Below the pieces are notes generated by a model. That model was not told the origin of the DNA. It saw only the letters and a list, made by a program, of their open reading frames with translations, and made no database searches. The translations under genes and the position numbers were made by a program. From Nitriliruptorales bacterium (lineage in GTDB: Bacteria > Actinomycetota > Nitriliruptoria > Euzebyales > Egibacteraceae): a DNA stretch of 6,463 nt. Positions within the stretch are counted from its first letter, which is position 1. Each line of letters starts with the position of its first letter. Shown here piece by piece: positions 6,212-6,463 of this stretch. The stretch is taken from positions 1 through 6,463 of the forward strand of contig SKPY01000289.1 of the NCBI GenBank assembly GCA_007119305.1, in the 5' to 3' direction.

Positions 6212-6319
6212 CGCCGGGGTCGCGCGATCGCGCAGCTCGTGCCCCCACCGCCTGCTGCGGGTCGCCGGCTCAGCTTCGATCGTGGGCGCTTCGACGTCCC
6301 GGAGGACTTCGACGAGCCC
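6212..6319 (+). pseudogene. Relic of a Phd/VapB-type antitoxin (C-terminal half)
   Basis: In the ribF frame, directly after the ribF stop, the DNA reads as an antitoxin-like tail: GRAIAQLV (6218-6241), a Pro-rich linker, then LSFDRGRFDVPEDFDEP (6269-6319). From memory, Phd/VapB-family antitoxins commonly have G-R-P-V-A-x-L-V-P followed by a tail ending like (V/I)xxDFDxPL. The DNA-binding N-terminal half and any start codon are absent, and the frame ends soon after in Cys-Gly-Cys-Cys-Ser-stop (TGA 6335-6337). I read it as a truncated, non-functional gene. The order, antitoxin then toxin relic, matches vapBC-like operons. The match is by eye, not by alignment. Confidence 0.5.
6222..6233. repeat. 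Perfect 12-base palindrome after ribF
   Basis: GCGCGATCGCGC reads the same on both strands, starts 10 bases after the ribF stop, and includes the octamer GCGATCGC. It overlaps the antitoxin relic. It could be a protein site or simply chance in GC-rich DNA; nothing else supports a function. Confidence 0.5.
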
Positions 6320-6321
6320 TG

Positions 6322-6390
6322 CGGGTGCTGCTCGTGACCGCCGACGTCGCCCTGCGCGCGTACCACGTCGACGTCTGGCACGCGCGCTAG
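6322..6390 (+). pseudogene. Relic of a PIN-domain (VapC-like) toxin C-terminus
   Basis: The frame from 6322 to the TAG at 6388-6390 reads VLLVTADVALRAYHVDVW plus a short tail. PIN-domain ribonuclease toxins typically end with an L-(V/I)-T-A-D strand bearing an acidic active-site residue, then L-x-x-Y-x-V. The rest of the domain (roughly the first 100 residues) is missing; only 22 codons remain, with no start codon of their own. It lies directly behind the antitoxin relic in a different frame, as expected if an internal deletion fused the two genes. It is almost certainly inactive. Confidence 0.5.
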
Positions 6391-6393
6391 GCT
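6388..6393 (+). promoter_or_regulatory. Candidate -10 element after ribF
   Basis: TAGGCT fits the actinobacterial TANNNT -10 pattern and could drive the next gene, which from gene order is expected to be rpsO beyond the window. No good -35 is seen; the nearest resemblance, TCGACG at 6368-6373, is only 14 bases upstream. The first three bases are also the stop codon of the toxin relic. Confidence 0.3.
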
Positions 6394-6394
6394 G

Positions 6395-6451
6395 CGCCGC
6401 GCGCGGGAGCCCACGCCGCGCGCAGGAGCCGACGCCGCGCGTGCAACCAGC
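6395..6451 (+). repeat. 19-base GC-rich tandem repeat, about 2.5 copies
   Basis: Units at 6395-6413 and 6414-6432 differ at 2 of 19 positions. A third unit from 6433 keeps only the first nine bases, CGCCGCGCG. In addition, CGCGCGC at 6381-6387 can pair with GCGCGCG at 6399-6405. The repeat lies downstream of the candidate -10, where it would form part of a leader RNA. No open coding frame is recognised here. Confidence 0.6.
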
Positions 6452-6463
6452 AGGTGACGACGC

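Noticed and set aside
5989..6390. 133-codon plus-strand open frame overlapping the end of ribF
   Set aside because: The first two thirds are a ribF shadow; only the last 22 codons look like a real protein fragment, and these are reported as the PIN relic.
6212..6463. Intact rpsO, tRNA or other RNA gene at the right edge
   Set aside because: No S15-like reading frame or tRNA cloverleaf is visible; rpsO is only expected from gene order beyond the window.
1..6463. CRISPR array, insertion sequence or prophage
   Set aside because: No regularly spaced repeats, transposase, integrase or terminal inverted repeats were seen.

Overview
The window is very GC-rich (roughly 70% by eye, third codon positions almost all G or C). 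It carries the conserved bacterial translation and ribosome-maturation cluster infB - ylxP (DUF503) - rbfA - nrnA-type DHH phosphoesterase - truB - ribF, with no rpsO visible yet at the right edge. The gene order, a Gly/Ala/Pro- and Lys-rich IF2 N-terminus, and a DHH phosphoesterase between rbfA and truB point to an actinobacterium. Mycobacterium also has this phosphoesterase next to rbfA. A deep-branching actinobacterial class is possible, but I cannot assign a genus.

Layout. Positions 1-1959 hold infB, open at the left edge. Positions 2035-2325 hold ylxP. Positions 2371-2784 hold a hotdog-fold acyl-CoA thioesterase on the minus strand, which breaks the otherwise co-directional cluster. A 194-base divergent intergenic region (2785-2978) must carry the promoter of the downstream half. 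From 2979 to 6211, rbfA, nrnA, truB and ribF form a tightly overlapped, translationally coupled operon with overlaps of 4, 1 (or 4) and 8 bases. The last 252 bases hold no intact gene. They contain what looks like the wreck of a type II toxin-antitoxin locus (Phd/VapB-like antitoxin tail, then PIN-domain toxin tail), followed by a -10-like TAGGCT and a short GC-rich tandem repeat.

How the genes work together. IF2 delivers initiator tRNA. RbfA matures the 30S subunit and TruB makes psi55 in tRNA. The DHH protein removes nanoRNAs, pAp or cyclic dinucleotides. RibF makes FMN and FAD. YlxP is a small conserved protein that travels with this cluster. The thioesterase has no evident link to translation and is probably a passenger.

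This is mainly an ordinary housekeeping region and I see no new multi-gene system. The items most worth a second look are the toxin-antitoxin relic after ribF, the opposite-strand thioesterase splitting the operon, a Lys/Val repeat insertion just before the TruB catalytic loop, and the unusual extended Shine-Dalgarno match in front of rbfA.
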